From the NCBI RefSeq assembly GCF_024539675.1, contig NZ_JAHHIT010000069.1, forward strand, positions 1 to 40,133: a DNA stretch of 40,133 bases, in the 5' to 3' direction. Numbering within the stretch: the stretch's first letter is position 1; every line of letters starts with the position of its first letter. Position numbers and translations under genes: made by a program. The notes beneath the pieces are model-generated. The model saw only the letters and a list, made by a program, of their open reading frames with translations, ran no database searches and was not told the DNA's origin. Source of the stretch: Streptomyces hilarionis. GTDB lineage: Bacteria > Actinomycetota > Actinomycetes > Streptomycetales > Streptomycetaceae. Shown piece after piece: positions 15,812 to 23,280 of this stretch.

Positions 15812-16159
15812 ATGCGTGTCATCCCCGTAGACGTCTCGGCCGCGACGCTCCTCGTCACCAAGCTGCCCGAAGTCAAGGTGAAGGACCGTCAGACCGGTGA
15901 GATCGCCCTCGACCCGGTGACCAACGACCGGCTCATGGTTCTGGAGCTGGTGTTCATCGCGGCGGGCGGTTCGGACATGATCAAGGTCACCGTTCCCGAG
16001 AAGGGCATCGGTGAAGGCCTGGTGATGGGAGCTCCGGTCATCCTGCCCGGCCTCATCGCCCGGCCGTGGGAGAGCGAGTTCGGCGGGCGGATGCGTCACG
16101 GCATCGCCTACCGGGCGGACGCGGTCATGGTCAACGCCCCGGCTCCGGTGCAGGGCTGA
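15812..16159 (+). CDS. SCO3933-family regulatory protein of AICEs
   Basis: The 115-residue product begins MRVIPVDVSAATLLVTKLPEV, a typical start of the small SCO3933-like proteins found just upstream of the FtsK-type transfer gene in Streptomyces elements. It is predicted beta-rich, cytoplasmic, without a known DNA-binding motif. Its exact action is unknown, although the family is annotated as regulatory. A plausible caagtgagg ribosome site stands about 10 bases upstream. It is the first gene of the transfer unit, downstream of the operator cluster, and the next gene starts 5 bases after its stop codon. Confidence 0.75.
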   Translation: MRVIPVDVSAATLLVTKLPEVKVKDRQTGEIALDPVTNDRLMVLELVFIAAGGSDMIKVTVPEKGIGEGLVMGAPVILPGLIARPWESEFGGRMRHGIAYRADAVMVNAPAPVQG

Positions 16160-16164
16160 ACGCC

Positions 16165-17529
16165 ATGACCGGCACCGTCTGGACGCTGACAATGTGCCTG
16201 CTGGCACTCGCCGCCCTACTGGTCCTGCGCTGCCGCGCACCGGTCGCGTTCTGGTGGCTGGTCGGCTACCCGTTCGTCGCGCTGCGCGTGCTCACCACCT
16301 ACCGGGCCACGATGGACGCGTGCGGCCTCACGGTCCCGGCCTCGGCCGTCCGTCGGGCCACGGCCCGGATGATCGGACGGGAGGCGGCCCCCGTCGCGCC
16401 TCGGCGGTCGCTGCCGTGGCCGACCGGGTCCGGGCTTGTGATGCGGCTGCGCATGGCGACCGGGCAGGCACCCGAGGACTTCATGGCCTCGGCCGACCGG
16501 CTGCGCCACGCCTGGGCCGCGCATGCCGTGCACATTCGTCCGACCAAGCCGGGCTGGCTCGAACTGCGATTGATCGGCTGGGACGTTCTCTCCGACGTGC
16601 AGCCCGCACGACGGTGGAAGCAGCGCGGGCCACTCACCCTTCCGCTGGCGCTCCGGGATGACGGGCGGTGGCACGTAAGGGACTTCCGTGCCGTGCCGCA
16701 TGAACTCATCCTCGGCGCGACGCAGTCCGGCAAGTCTGTCTACCTGCGGAACCTGGTGTGCGGCCTGGCCCGACAACAGGTCGTGCTCGTCGGGATCGAC
16801 TGCAAATGGGGCGTCGAACTGGCTCCGTTCGCGCCCCGCTTGTCAGCCCTCGCCGACACTCCCGACCGGGCGAACGAACTTCTCGACGTCCTGCTGGAAG
16901 AGATGGAGGCGCGGTTCCGTCTCATCGGTCTCTCGTCTGCTGCGGGCCCGAACGCCGTCCTCACGTCGGACGTGTGGGGGTTGCCGGAAGCGGTGCGGCC
17001 GGTGCCGGTCGTGGTCGTCGTCGACGAGGTCGCGGAACTCTTCCTCGCCGCGAGCCGCGACGATGAGAAGCGACGCGACGCCATGGTCACCAAGCTGATC
17101 CGCATCGCGCAGCTCGGCCGTGCGGCCGGCATCTATCTCGAAGTGTGTGGGCAGCGCTTCGGCTCCGAACTCGGCAAGGGAGCGACCATGCTCCGCGCCC
17201 AGCTCACCGGCCGCATCTGCCACCGCGTCAATGACGAGTCCTCGGCGAACATGGCGCTCGCGGACATCTCCCCGGAAGCAGCCCTCGCCGCCACCTCCAT
17301 CCCGGCCGAACGGCCCGGCGTCGCGATTGTCGGCGACTCCTCCGGCGGCTGGTCCCGTGCCCGCTCGCCGCACCTGTCCCTCGATGAGGCGGCGGCCATC
17401 TGCCGCGGCACGGCCGCCCTGGTGCCGGAACTGCCCCGCCTCGACTCCTTCCGGCCCGTCGTGGCCGTGGAGTCCTCGAAGGTGCTCACCCCGGCCGGCG
17501 TGCCCGCCGCCCGCCCGGTGACCGAGTAG
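16165..17529 (+). CDS. FtsK/SpoIIIE-type conjugative DNA translocase (Tra)
   Basis: ATG 16165 is preferred because the N-terminal membrane segment follows at once. The 454-residue protein has two hydrophobic stretches (about 5-22 and 28-45). A cytoplasmic ATPase domain follows, with Walker A GATQSGKS (about 184-191) and Walker B VVVVVDEVAEL (about 283-293). An arginine-rich LIRIAQLGRAAGIYLEVCGQR segment comes next. It forms the single hexameric pump that moves double-stranded DNA between hyphae in Streptomyces conjugation; there is no relaxase. Length is normal for a pSAM2 TraSA-like protein. It is followed by Spd genes, as in other AICEs. This is a firm call. Confidence 0.93.
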   Translation: MTGTVWTLTMCLLALAALLVLRCRAPVAFWWLVGYPFVALRVLTTYRATMDACGLTVPASAVRRATARMIGREAAPVAPRRSLPWPTGSGLVMRLRMATGQAPEDFMASADRLRHAWAAHAVHIRPTKPGWLELRLIGWDVLSDVQPARRWKQRGPLTLPLALRDDGRWHVRDFRAVPHELILGATQSGKSVYLRNLVCGLARQQVVLVGIDCKWGVELAPFAPRLSALADTPDRANELLDVLLEEMEARFRLIGLSSAAGPNAVLTSDVWGLPEAVRPVPVVVVVDEVAELFLAASRDDEKRRDAMVTKLIRIAQLGRAAGIYLEVCGQRFGSELGKGATMLRAQLTGRICHRVNDESSANMALADISPEAALAATSIPAERPGVAIVGDSSGGWSRARSPHLSLDEAAAICRGTAALVPELPRLDSFRPVVAVESSKVLTPAGVPAARPVTE

Positions 17530-17616
17530 CCGCACCACCTTCCCCACGGCTGGCGGGACTGCCTCGCGCCAACTCCCTACCCCTCCCATGCCTCGAACAG
17601 GAAGGAACCCGAGCCG

Positions 17617-18309
17617 ATGCGCGCCCAGTTGGCCCGTGTGGACGCCGTGATCGTCCAAGCCGTCATCGCGGGTGCCCTGTCCTTCTCGCACCTCCACGAC
17701 CTTGCCGACGCGGCGGGACAGGGCGGCTGGAAGGCATGGGCCTACCCCGTCTCCGTCGACCTGCTGCTTGTCGCCGCCTGGCGCCGGATGCGCGAACAGC
17801 AGCGCGCCGGACAAGCCGCCGGGGGAGCGCGGCTGTGGTTCCTGATCGCCCTGGCCGCATCCCTCGGGGCCAACGTCGCCACTGCCGGGCTCCTCGACCT
17901 GGACGACGTCCCCGCGTCGCTCCGCGTCGTGGTGGCCGGCTGGCCCGCCGTCGCGTTCTTCGGCGGCACCCTCCTCGCGCACACGCCCCGCACCCCGGCG
18001 CGGCCCACAGACGCGGAGACGCTTCCGGCTTCAGCCGCTGTAGAGGAACCCCAACGTGATGCGCTCCCGGCACCGTCCATCGAGTCGAAACCGGCTCCGG
18101 AACCCGCTGTCGAGCCGATCGCCGCCCCGGCTCCCACACCGACGCCCATCGCTCCTGCTGTCTCCCTGCCGCCCGCCCTCATCGACCGCGCCCAGGCCCT
18201 GGCCAAGCAACACCGCGCCGCGACCGGCCTCGTTGCCGACCCCGACGCCGTCCGCGCCCGCCTCGGCTTGCCTCCGTCCATGACGACCGCTGTTGCCGCT
18301 CACCTCTGA
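17617..18309 (+). CDS. DUF2637 / SpdB-like membrane spread protein
   Basis: ATG 17617 follows caggaaggaa (17599-17608). The 230-residue protein has four probable membrane helices in its first 125 residues (around 10-25, 42-57, 73-95, 108-124), then a proline/alanine-rich linker and a small C-terminal helical part (LIDRAQALAKQHRAATG). DUF2637 proteins occur beside tra genes of Streptomyces plasmids and are thought to help spread DNA through septa. The C-terminal helical part could bind DNA or the pump. The gene is part of the tra-spd run. Confidence 0.85.
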   Translation: MRAQLARVDAVIVQAVIAGALSFSHLHDLADAAGQGGWKAWAYPVSVDLLLVAAWRRMREQQRAGQAAGGARLWFLIALAASLGANVATAGLLDLDDVPASLRVVVAGWPAVAFFGGTLLAHTPRTPARPTDAETLPASAAVEEPQRDALPAPSIESKPAPEPAVEPIAAPAPTPTPIAPAVSLPPALIDRAQALAKQHRAATGLVADPDAVRARLGLPPSMTTAVAAHL

Positions 18310-18324
18310 GAAGGGACGAACACC

Positions 18325-18504
18325 GTGAACCCGCGCTTCCGCAATGTCCGCCGCATCGGCCCTGTACAGGTCGCCTCGTACATCGCTCGCGGTCGCAATC
18401 GCCACCTCGCTGCCTGCACCGCACCGCGCTGCGACTTCTCCACCGAGTACGACAGCCGCGCAGCCGCCGAACTCGCCGCCCGTACCCACCGCTGCAAGGC
18501 CTGA
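18325..18504 (+). CDS. Small mobile element transfer protein
   Basis: This 59-residue protein starts at GTG 18325 with an aaggga ribosome site about 10 bases upstream. The sequence begins VNPRFRNVRRIGPVQV and ends AARTHRCKA. Cys and His at CTAPRC and THRC could form a zinc ribbon, and the protein is very basic, so nucleic-acid binding is likely. Short proteins of this kind are annotated as mobile element transfer proteins in AICEs between spdB and spdD. Exact role unknown. Confidence 0.75.
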   Translation: MNPRFRNVRRIGPVQVASYIARGRNRHLAACTAPRCDFSTEYDSRAAAELAARTHRCKA

Positions 18505-18519
18505 CAGGAGACCGCTGCC

Positions 18520-18675
18520 ATGACCGTCCCGCTCTGGTTCGCCGTGCTCGTCGTCGCCGTCCTCGGCATCCAGCTCGCCCGCCCGCCGTGGTGGCTGGTC
18601 GCCCTGCTCCTCCTCGGCGGCTACCTCGTCGCCAACAGCGTCCTCGCCCCCGCCGTCGCCACGCTCCTCGACTGA
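18520..18675 (+). CDS. Small hydrophobic Spd-type membrane protein, 51 aa
   Basis: ATG 18520 with caggag about 10 bases upstream. The 51-residue product is nearly all hydrophobic: one helix at about 4-19, a PPWW turn, and a second at about 24-43. It is probably a small inner-membrane partner of the transfer pump. It lies 15 bases after the preceding gene. Similar tiny membrane genes are common in the spd region of Streptomyces plasmids. Confidence 0.7.
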   Translation: MTVPLWFAVLVVAVLGIQLARPPWWLVALLLLGGYLVANSVLAPAVATLLD

Positions 18676-18692
18676 CCACGAAGGGACCGCCC

Positions 18693-19007
18693 GTGTTCAC
18701 GCCCAAGTACCCCCGCCCGGACACCGCACCGATCGCCACCAGCACGACCACGGCGACCTACGCCCCATCGGCCTACCAGCCCACCGGCTATGGGCCCGCC
18801 CCGGTACAGGCGGCCCCCGTCTCCAACCGGCCGACGGTCCAACTCACCCCGGGCAGCGTGCTCACCCTCGCCGCCGGCGGGGGAGCCCTGGTCCTGGTCG
18901 TCGGCGCGGTCCTCGTCTCGATGCTGCTCGCCGTCGCGATCACAGCGGCTTCCGTGGCCGTCTGCGCGGTCGTCATCCGCTCGATCCTCAAGAGCGACCG
19001 GCGCTGA
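18693..19007 (+). CDS. SpdD-like spread protein
   Basis: GTG 18693 follows gaaggga. The 104-residue product starts MFTPKYPRPDTAP, has a Thr/Tyr/Pro-rich N-terminal half, then a long hydrophobic stretch (about 58-96) that may form two helices, and a basic tail RSILKSDRR. This build is typical of SpdD-like proteins that assist intramycelial spread. The longer frame to 18588 has no ribosome site and overlaps the preceding gene. End of the transfer run; the next unit has its own operator-like site. Confidence 0.75.
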   Translation: MFTPKYPRPDTAPIATSTTTATYAPSAYQPTGYGPAPVQAAPVSNRPTVQLTPGSVLTLAAGGGALVLVVGAVLVSMLLAVAITAASVAVCAVVIRSILKSDRR

Positions 19008-19040
19008 CCCCATCTGTGCAGCGTCCCGGCTCGCCCACAC

Positions 19041-19058
19041 TGTCTAGCCCCCTGGACA
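19041..19058. promoter_or_regulatory. Operator-like palindrome O4 before the replication genes
   Basis: tgtctagccccctggaca: 7-bp arms with one mismatch around CCCC, 50 bases before ATG 19109. Related to O1-O3. Confidence 0.5.
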
Positions 19059-19108
19059 AGCCGGGACGTCCATCCCGAACTTCCGCCCCTCCAAGGAGGA
19101 ACCCGCAC

Positions 19109-20473
19109 ATGCGTCCCGAGGCTCCCGCCGGAGCCGTCCGCCAACTGGCAGCCCTCGCCCAGTACGGCGACCTCAGTACCTACGCACATCAGGTTCAGCG
19201 GCTCGGCGGCTGTGAGCGGCCCGTACGGATGGAGGGCCACCGCCTCGACGTCCACGCGGCGACCGGTGAAATCGTCCGGGAAGTCTTCGACCGCGACCTT
19301 CCCGCCGGACAGCTCCTCATCCGCTGCAACAACCGCCGTGCGACCCGATGCGCGGCCTGCGCTGAGGTCTACCGCAAGGACACGTTCCACCTCGTCACGG
19401 CCGGCCTCAGCGGTGGCAAGGGCATCGGCCCGGACGTCGCCCGACACCCCCGCGTCTTCGCCACCTTCACCGCTCCGTCCTTCGGACCCGTCCACAACCG
19501 GCCCGGCGGCGGTCGCTGCCGCTGCGGACGCCTCCACCCGGACGACGACCCCGCCCTCGGCACTCCGCTGAACCCGGAGCGCTACGACTACCGCGACGCC
19601 GTCCTCTGGAACGCGCACGCCGGTGCCCTCTGGGCCCGCTTCGCCACCTACCTACGTCAACAGCTCGCCTCCCGCGCGGGCATCGGCCGCTCTGAGCTTC
19701 GCCATTGCCTCAAGGTGTCGTACGCCAAGGTCGCCGAGTACCAGCGACGCGGAGCCGTCCACTTTCACGCCGTGATCCGTCTCGATGGTCCGGACGGTGC
19801 CGAGGGCGACCCGCCCGTCTGGGCGACGACAGAGCTCCTCAGCGATGCGATCCGCTCCGCTGCACGTCTCGCCGAGACGCCGGGTCCGGTCCTCGACGGC
19901 CGCGCCCACACGTTCCGCTTCGGCGAGCAGCTCGACATCCGGCCGATCCGCTCGGCGGACTTCACCGGCCCAACCGACCTCAGCAGCCGGGCCGTAGCCG
20001 CCTACATCGCCAAGTACGCCACCAAGGGCGCCGAGACCGCGGGAACCCTCGACCGCACCATCCGCAACCCCATCACCGACCTGATCGGCACCGACGTCAC
20101 CGACCATGCCCGCCGGATGATCCTCACCTGCTGGCACCTCGGAGGACTGTCAGAACTCGAAGAACTCCGGCTGCGCAAGTGGGCCCACATGCTCGGCTTC
20201 CGCGGCCACTTCTCCACCAAGTCCCGCGCGTACTCCGTCACCCTCGGCGCCCTCCGCCAGGAACGCGCCGACCACAACGAAGCACTCACCCGCGAACGCG
20301 CGGCCCTGGCCGGCCACCCACTCCCGGACCAGGACACCGTCCTCGTCCTCTCCCACTGGCGCTTCGCCGGTACCGGCCTGACCACCGCCGAATCCTGGCT
20401 CGCCGCCTCACGGCGACCCGACACCCCGGACACGGAAGGAGACTCGTCGTGGACCGCCGACGAGACGAACTGA
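19109..20473 (+). CDS. RepSA-like HUH rolling-circle replication initiator
   Basis: ATG 19109 has aaggagga (19093-19100). The 454-residue protein has a Cys-rich region (RATRCAACAEVY, about 103-114; GRCRCGR, about 163-169) that may bind zinc. The HUH motif is RGAVHFHAVIRLDG (about 213-226), and the Tyr candidate lies in AYIAKYATKG (about 297-306). These nick the element's origin and allow rolling-circle replication, as in pSAM2 RepSA. No origin could be located by eye. The stop codon overlaps the xis ATG by one base, so rep, xis and int form one coupled unit. Confidence 0.9.
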   Translation: MRPEAPAGAVRQLAALAQYGDLSTYAHQVQRLGGCERPVRMEGHRLDVHAATGEIVREVFDRDLPAGQLLIRCNNRRATRCAACAEVYRKDTFHLVTAGLSGGKGIGPDVARHPRVFATFTAPSFGPVHNRPGGGRCRCGRLHPDDDPALGTPLNPERYDYRDAVLWNAHAGALWARFATYLRQQLASRAGIGRSELRHCLKVSYAKVAEYQRRGAVHFHAVIRLDGPDGAEGDPPVWATTELLSDAIRSAARLAETPGPVLDGRAHTFRFGEQLDIRPIRSADFTGPTDLSSRAVAAYIAKYATKGAETAGTLDRTIRNPITDLIGTDVTDHARRMILTCWHLGGLSELEELRLRKWAHMLGFRGHFSTKSRAYSVTLGALRQERADHNEALTRERAALAGHPLPDQDTVLVLSHWRFAGTGLTTAESWLAASRRPDTPDTEGDSSWTADETN

Positions 20474-20643
20474 TGACCGTCCCGCAGATCCTCGCCGAGC
20501 TGGGCGGAGTCTCCCGGCGCACCTTCTATCGCTGGCGCGAGCTGGGACAGGCTCCGGAAGCGATCAAGCTCCCGAACGGTGAACTCCGCTTCTGGCGCAG
20601 TGACTTCACCTCTTGGCTTCACGGGCTCGGGGAGGCGGCGTGA
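20473..20643 (+). CDS. xis: Excisionase (Xis)
   Basis: The 56-residue protein begins MTVPQILAELGGVSRRTFYRWRELG, a MerR/excisionase winged helix, and ends with the wing GELRFWRSDFTSWL. It bends att DNA and directs the integrase to excision. It overlaps rep by one base and int by four bases, as in pSAM2-like elements where rep-xis-int are co-expressed. Confidence 0.9.
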   Translation: MTVPQILAELGGVSRRTFYRWRELGQAPEAIKLPNGELRFWRSDFTSWLHGLGEAA

Positions 20644-22022
20644 AGTCCCTTGACGTGAAGGTGTGGAGCATTCGCAAGCGGCCGTACAAGACACCGTCGT
20701 ACGACGTGCGGTGGAAGGTCGGCGACGCCCCGCCGTTCTCCGAGACCTTCCGGACCAAAGCGCTCGCTGACAACTTCCGCGCGAAGCTGCTTCGGGCTGC
20801 GCAAAAGGGCGAGGCATTCGACACGGAAACGGGTCTGCCGGACTCTATGGCACCGATCAAAGAGTCCCTCACCTGGTACGACTTCGCGCGCGCGTACGTC
20901 GCCATGAAATGGCCGCATGCCGCACCGAACTCCCGCGACAGCCTGAACGAGACGATGACGCTCGTGACAACTCACCTCCTGGGTGACCGCGCTGGCCGAC
21001 CTGCGGATGATGTGTTGCGGCGTGCCCTGCGCGGCTGGGCCTTCGTCGTCCAGGCCCCGGACGAGGAGGCCCCGCCGGTCAATATCGCCAACGCCCTCCG
21101 ATGGGTCGCCAAGGCCTCGCTGCCGCTGACGATGCTCAAGAACCCGGCAGACATCCGCAGCGTCCTCGACTCGCTCAAGCTCACCCTTGCTGGTACTCCG
21201 GCCGCCGCCGAGACGGTGCGGCGCAAGCGGGCTGTCCTCTTCAACGCCCTGGCCTACGCGGTCGAGCTGGGGGAGCTCCCCGAGAACCCGGTCACGCTCG
21301 TGAAGTGGAAGCTGCCGAAGGTCACCAAGGAAGTAGACCGCCGGGTCGTGGTGAACCCCCGGCAGGCGGCTGAGCTCCTGGGCGCGGTCTCGTACGTCGG
21401 TGGGTACCGCCGGGCCCGTGGGCGCCGACTCGTCGCACTCTTCGCCTGCATGTACTTCGGCGGGCTGCGGCCGGCGGAAGCCGTGGCTCTGCGCCGGGTG
21501 GACTGCACGCTGCCGGACAAGGGGTGGGGGTCGTTGATCCTGGAGAAGAGCCGCCCGACCGTCGGGAAGCGCTGGACAGGAACGGGCGAGGTACACGACA
21601 ACCGCGGGCTCAAGAATCGACCCGCCAACGAGACCCGCATCGTTCCAATTCCGCCCCGCCTCGTCCGCATGCTCCTCGCTCACATTCAGGAGTTCGGCAC
21701 AGCGGAGGACGGCCGGCTGTTCGCCAATGAACGCGGGGGAGTGGTCGCCTCCACCACGTACTGGCGCGTCTGGGATGAGGCGCGGCACCTGGCGCTCACC
21801 CCGGAGCAGGTGGCCTCGCCGCTCGCCGCCCGGCCGTACGACCTGCGGCACGCCGCGCTCTCCTCCTGGCTCAACGCTGGCGTCGACCCCACCGAGGTTG
21901 CGGAGCGCGCGGGCAACAGCGTCGAAGTGCTCCTGAGCCGCTACGCGAAGTGCCTCGACGGTCGGCAGGACGTTGCCAACCGTCGGATTGCCGAGTTGCT
22001 GGATGATGCCCACGAAGAATGA
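20640..22022 (+). CDS. int: Tyrosine integrase of the AICE
   Basis: GTG 20640 overlaps the xis stop codon. The 460-residue protein has an N-terminal arm-binding region with VKVWSIRKRPYKTPSYDVRWKVG, a core-binding SAM-like domain (about 85-195) and a catalytic domain. The catalytic set includes the first Arg in GGLRPAEAVALRR (about 281), YDLRHAA (about 399-405, with Tyr at the usual first His) and the Tyr in RYAKCL (about 439). The usual HS after the second box is AGNS here, so Asn replaces His/Trp; I believe related integrases show the same, so activity is plausible. It would join att sites at the tRNA-Arg(CCG) core. The att-proximal position next to the tRNA is normal for AICEs. Confidence 0.93.
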   Translation: MKSLDVKVWSIRKRPYKTPSYDVRWKVGDAPPFSETFRTKALADNFRAKLLRAAQKGEAFDTETGLPDSMAPIKESLTWYDFARAYVAMKWPHAAPNSRDSLNETMTLVTTHLLGDRAGRPADDVLRRALRGWAFVVQAPDEEAPPVNIANALRWVAKASLPLTMLKNPADIRSVLDSLKLTLAGTPAAAETVRRKRAVLFNALAYAVELGELPENPVTLVKWKLPKVTKEVDRRVVVNPRQAAELLGAVSYVGGYRRARGRRLVALFACMYFGGLRPAEAVALRRVDCTLPDKGWGSLILEKSRPTVGKRWTGTGEVHDNRGLKNRPANETRIVPIPPRLVRMLLAHIQEFGTAEDGRLFANERGGVVASTTYWRVWDEARHLALTPEQVASPLAARPYDLRHAALSSWLNAGVDPTEVAERAGNSVEVLLSRYAKCLDGRQDVANRRIAELLDDAHEE

Positions 22023-22038
22023 AGCGGGGGAGCGCCTG

Positions 22039-22070
22039 AGCCCAACCTACTCACGTGAGTAGGTTGGGCT
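22039..22070 (+). terminator. Perfect 32-bp palindrome after int
   Basis: Every base of 22039-22070 pairs; the centre is cacgtg. As RNA it would give a 14-bp hairpin with an ACGT loop followed by ucucug, so a terminator for rep-xis-int is likely, perhaps acting on both strands for the convergent gene at 22171. Confidence 0.65.
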
Positions 22071-22170
22071 TCTCTGCGTCCCGAAGTGGAGGCGTGCAGG
22101 GCAATGCCTGTGGCGGCTCCAGGTGGCAGGGCGCCCCCTTGCTCAGAGCTGCCCGCCCGGAGTTTGGAGC

Positions 22171-22749
22171 TCAGGCTACCGATGCTCTAAAGGGATCGGT
22201 GGGGATGATCTCTGCCTCGTCAAAGAGCTGTTCCAATGCCTCGTGTCCGTGTCGCCGACGGAATTCGATTTCGGCGGTGGTCACCGGAAGGGCCCACAGG
22301 ATGCGGGCGTGCCCTTCGGGTAGTGGGCAGTGTTCGAGGTCGGGACCGTGGAGGTAGGGCAGGCTGATCAGCAAGTGGTCGCAGGTCGACCCCGGCACCC
22401 ACGGTTCACCGATCGGCATGCTGTGCTCCAGGTCGAGCGGGCGCCCTCCGCAGTGGTAGTAGGCAACCATCGCCATGAGTTCGATGAACCGCTCATCGCG
22501 GACGTGTGCGGTCATGACGAACTCAAGGCCGTTACCGTGCTGCTCCATCGAGGCCCAGCACCCGGCAGTCACATAGGCCCAGCTGTCGCTGCGGGGGCCG
22601 GGCTCCACCACGAGTACTCGCAGCTCGGGCAGTGCCGCTCGCCGCTCTGGGCCCAGGTCGCAGTCGACGGCCTCGACGGCATGCCCTGCGAAGAACGCCC
22701 GGATGTGCGCCTCAACCACCTCCGCGGCCGGCACCCTTGCATCACTCAC
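22171..22749 (-). CDS. Suppressor-of-fused (SUFU) domain protein
   Basis: The start GTG at 22749 (VSDARVPAAEVVEAH) is the first start that precedes the conserved domain; upstream codons of the long open frame run into the tRNA. The 192-residue protein is one SUFU domain. Hallmarks are ELRVLVVEPG, then HVRDERFIELMAMVAYYH, DHLLISLPYLHGPDLE, ILWALPVTTAEIEFRRRHG and the ending DPFRASV. SUFU proteins of bacteria are often immunity-like or found in conflict loci; no activity is known for this one. Located between integrase and tRNA, it is cargo at the right end. Confidence 0.85.
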   Translation of the reverse strand: MSDARVPAAEVVEAHIRAFFAGHAVEAVDCDLGPERRAALPELRVLVVEPGPRSDSWAYVTAGCWASMEQHGNGLEFVMTAHVRDERFIELMAMVAYYHCGGRPLDLEHSMPIGEPWVPGSTCDHLLISLPYLHGPDLEHCPLPEGHARILWALPVTTAEIEFRRRHGHEALEQLFDEAEIIPTDPFRASVA

Positions 22750-22860
22750 CGCTCGATCATCCCAGACCGCGATCGACTGCCCCTGACTCCTGACACAACA
22801 CCAGCAGCGACACAGGCAGACGACGAGACCTGATGCCAGCACGCCCACGTGCGGCAGGAT

Positions 22861-22886
22861 GGCCCCTGGACCACGGTCCGGGGGCC
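22861..22886 (+). terminator. GC-rich hairpin with T tract
   Basis: ggcccc/ggggcc arms with ggacc/ggtcc inside, followed on the plus strand by tcgtcgtttt. It looks like an intrinsic terminator near the element end. Confidence 0.55.
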
Positions 22887-22930
22887 TCGTCGTTTTCTGG
22901 GGCTGACCTGCGGACTCTGGCCCCGCGGCC

Positions 22931-22948
22931 AGTCCACGCATAGTCCAC
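22931..22948 (+). repeat. Right paired arm-type 7-mers (agtccac x2)
   Basis: agtccac at 22931 and 22942, 11 bp apart, same orientation and spacing as at 824-841. Located about 134 bases from the core in the tRNA gene. Confidence 0.55.
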
Positions 22949-22997
22949 AGCACCCGACATACGGCCGCTCCGAGCGGCATACGGCTGCACATACGCG

Positions 22998-23037
22998 AAG
23001 ACCCCGGCCTCAGCGTTTCCGCTGGTGACGGGGTCTT
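22998..23037 (-). terminator. Terminator of the tRNA-Arg gene
   Basis: 9-bp stem AAGACCCCG/CGGGGTCTT with an inner cagcg/cgctg stem, 18 bases after the tRNA 3' end on the minus strand. Since it lies on the element side it came with the element. Confidence 0.6.
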
Positions 23038-23054
23038 TAGGCACCTGATCAAAG

Positions 23055-23127
23055 GTGCCCCCGGCAGGATTCGAACCTGCGCACACGGCTCCGGAGGCCG
23101 TTGCTCTATCCCCTGAGCTACGGGGGC
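23055..23127 (-). tRNA. tRNA-Arg(CCG)
   Basis: Minus-strand cloverleaf of 73 nt: acceptor stem GCCCCCG/CGGGGGC, D arm GCTCAGGGGATAGAGC, anticodon stem ACGGC/GCCGT with loop CTCCGGA (anticodon CCG) and T arm GCAGGTTCGAATCCTGC. Discriminator A, no encoded CCA. The 19-bp att core covers the anticodon arm. Confidence 0.97.
23082..23100 (+). repeat. Right 19-bp att core in tRNA-Arg anticodon arm
   Basis: Identical to 746-764. A crossover in the anticodon loop is typical of tyrosine integrases that use tRNA genes. Confidence 0.65.
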
Positions 23128-23280
23128 GTGTCGGTCGTGAGGTGTTGCTCGCGGCGACGGGTAGAACACTACCAGCTCGCTCGGGGTGATCAGGAACGGG
23201 TTTGCGGGGCTGGTCGCTCGGGCGGGGTGGAAGTGGGGAAAACCCGGACGCGGTGGCCGGTCCCGACCTACTCTCGAGTT

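Larger units (their letters stand above)
22750..23054. other. Right-end att region, no gene
   Basis: Holds a terminator-like hairpin (22861-22886), the arm-type pair (22931-22948), several catacggc repeats (22955-22990) and the tRNA terminator. No coding sequence seen. Confidence 0.6.
746..23100. mobile_element. AICE-type integrative conjugative element at tRNA-Arg(CCG), with cargo
   Basis: A perfect 19-bp repeat (cacacggctccggaggccg) occurs at 746-764 and inside the tRNA-Arg gene at 23082-23100. Inside each end is a pair of agtccac 7-mers spaced 11 bp (824/835 and 22931/22942). Between them lie integrase, excisionase, HUH replication initiator, FtsK-like translocase and Spd-type genes, the usual AICE set, with the integrase nearest the tRNA. 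Cargo fills the distal half. From memory, S. coelicolor also has an AICE next to its lysA-thr region; I could not check that it uses the same tRNA. One oddity: the left copy lacks the displaced tRNA 3' half expected beyond the core, so the exact left boundary is uncertain. Confidence 0.7.
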
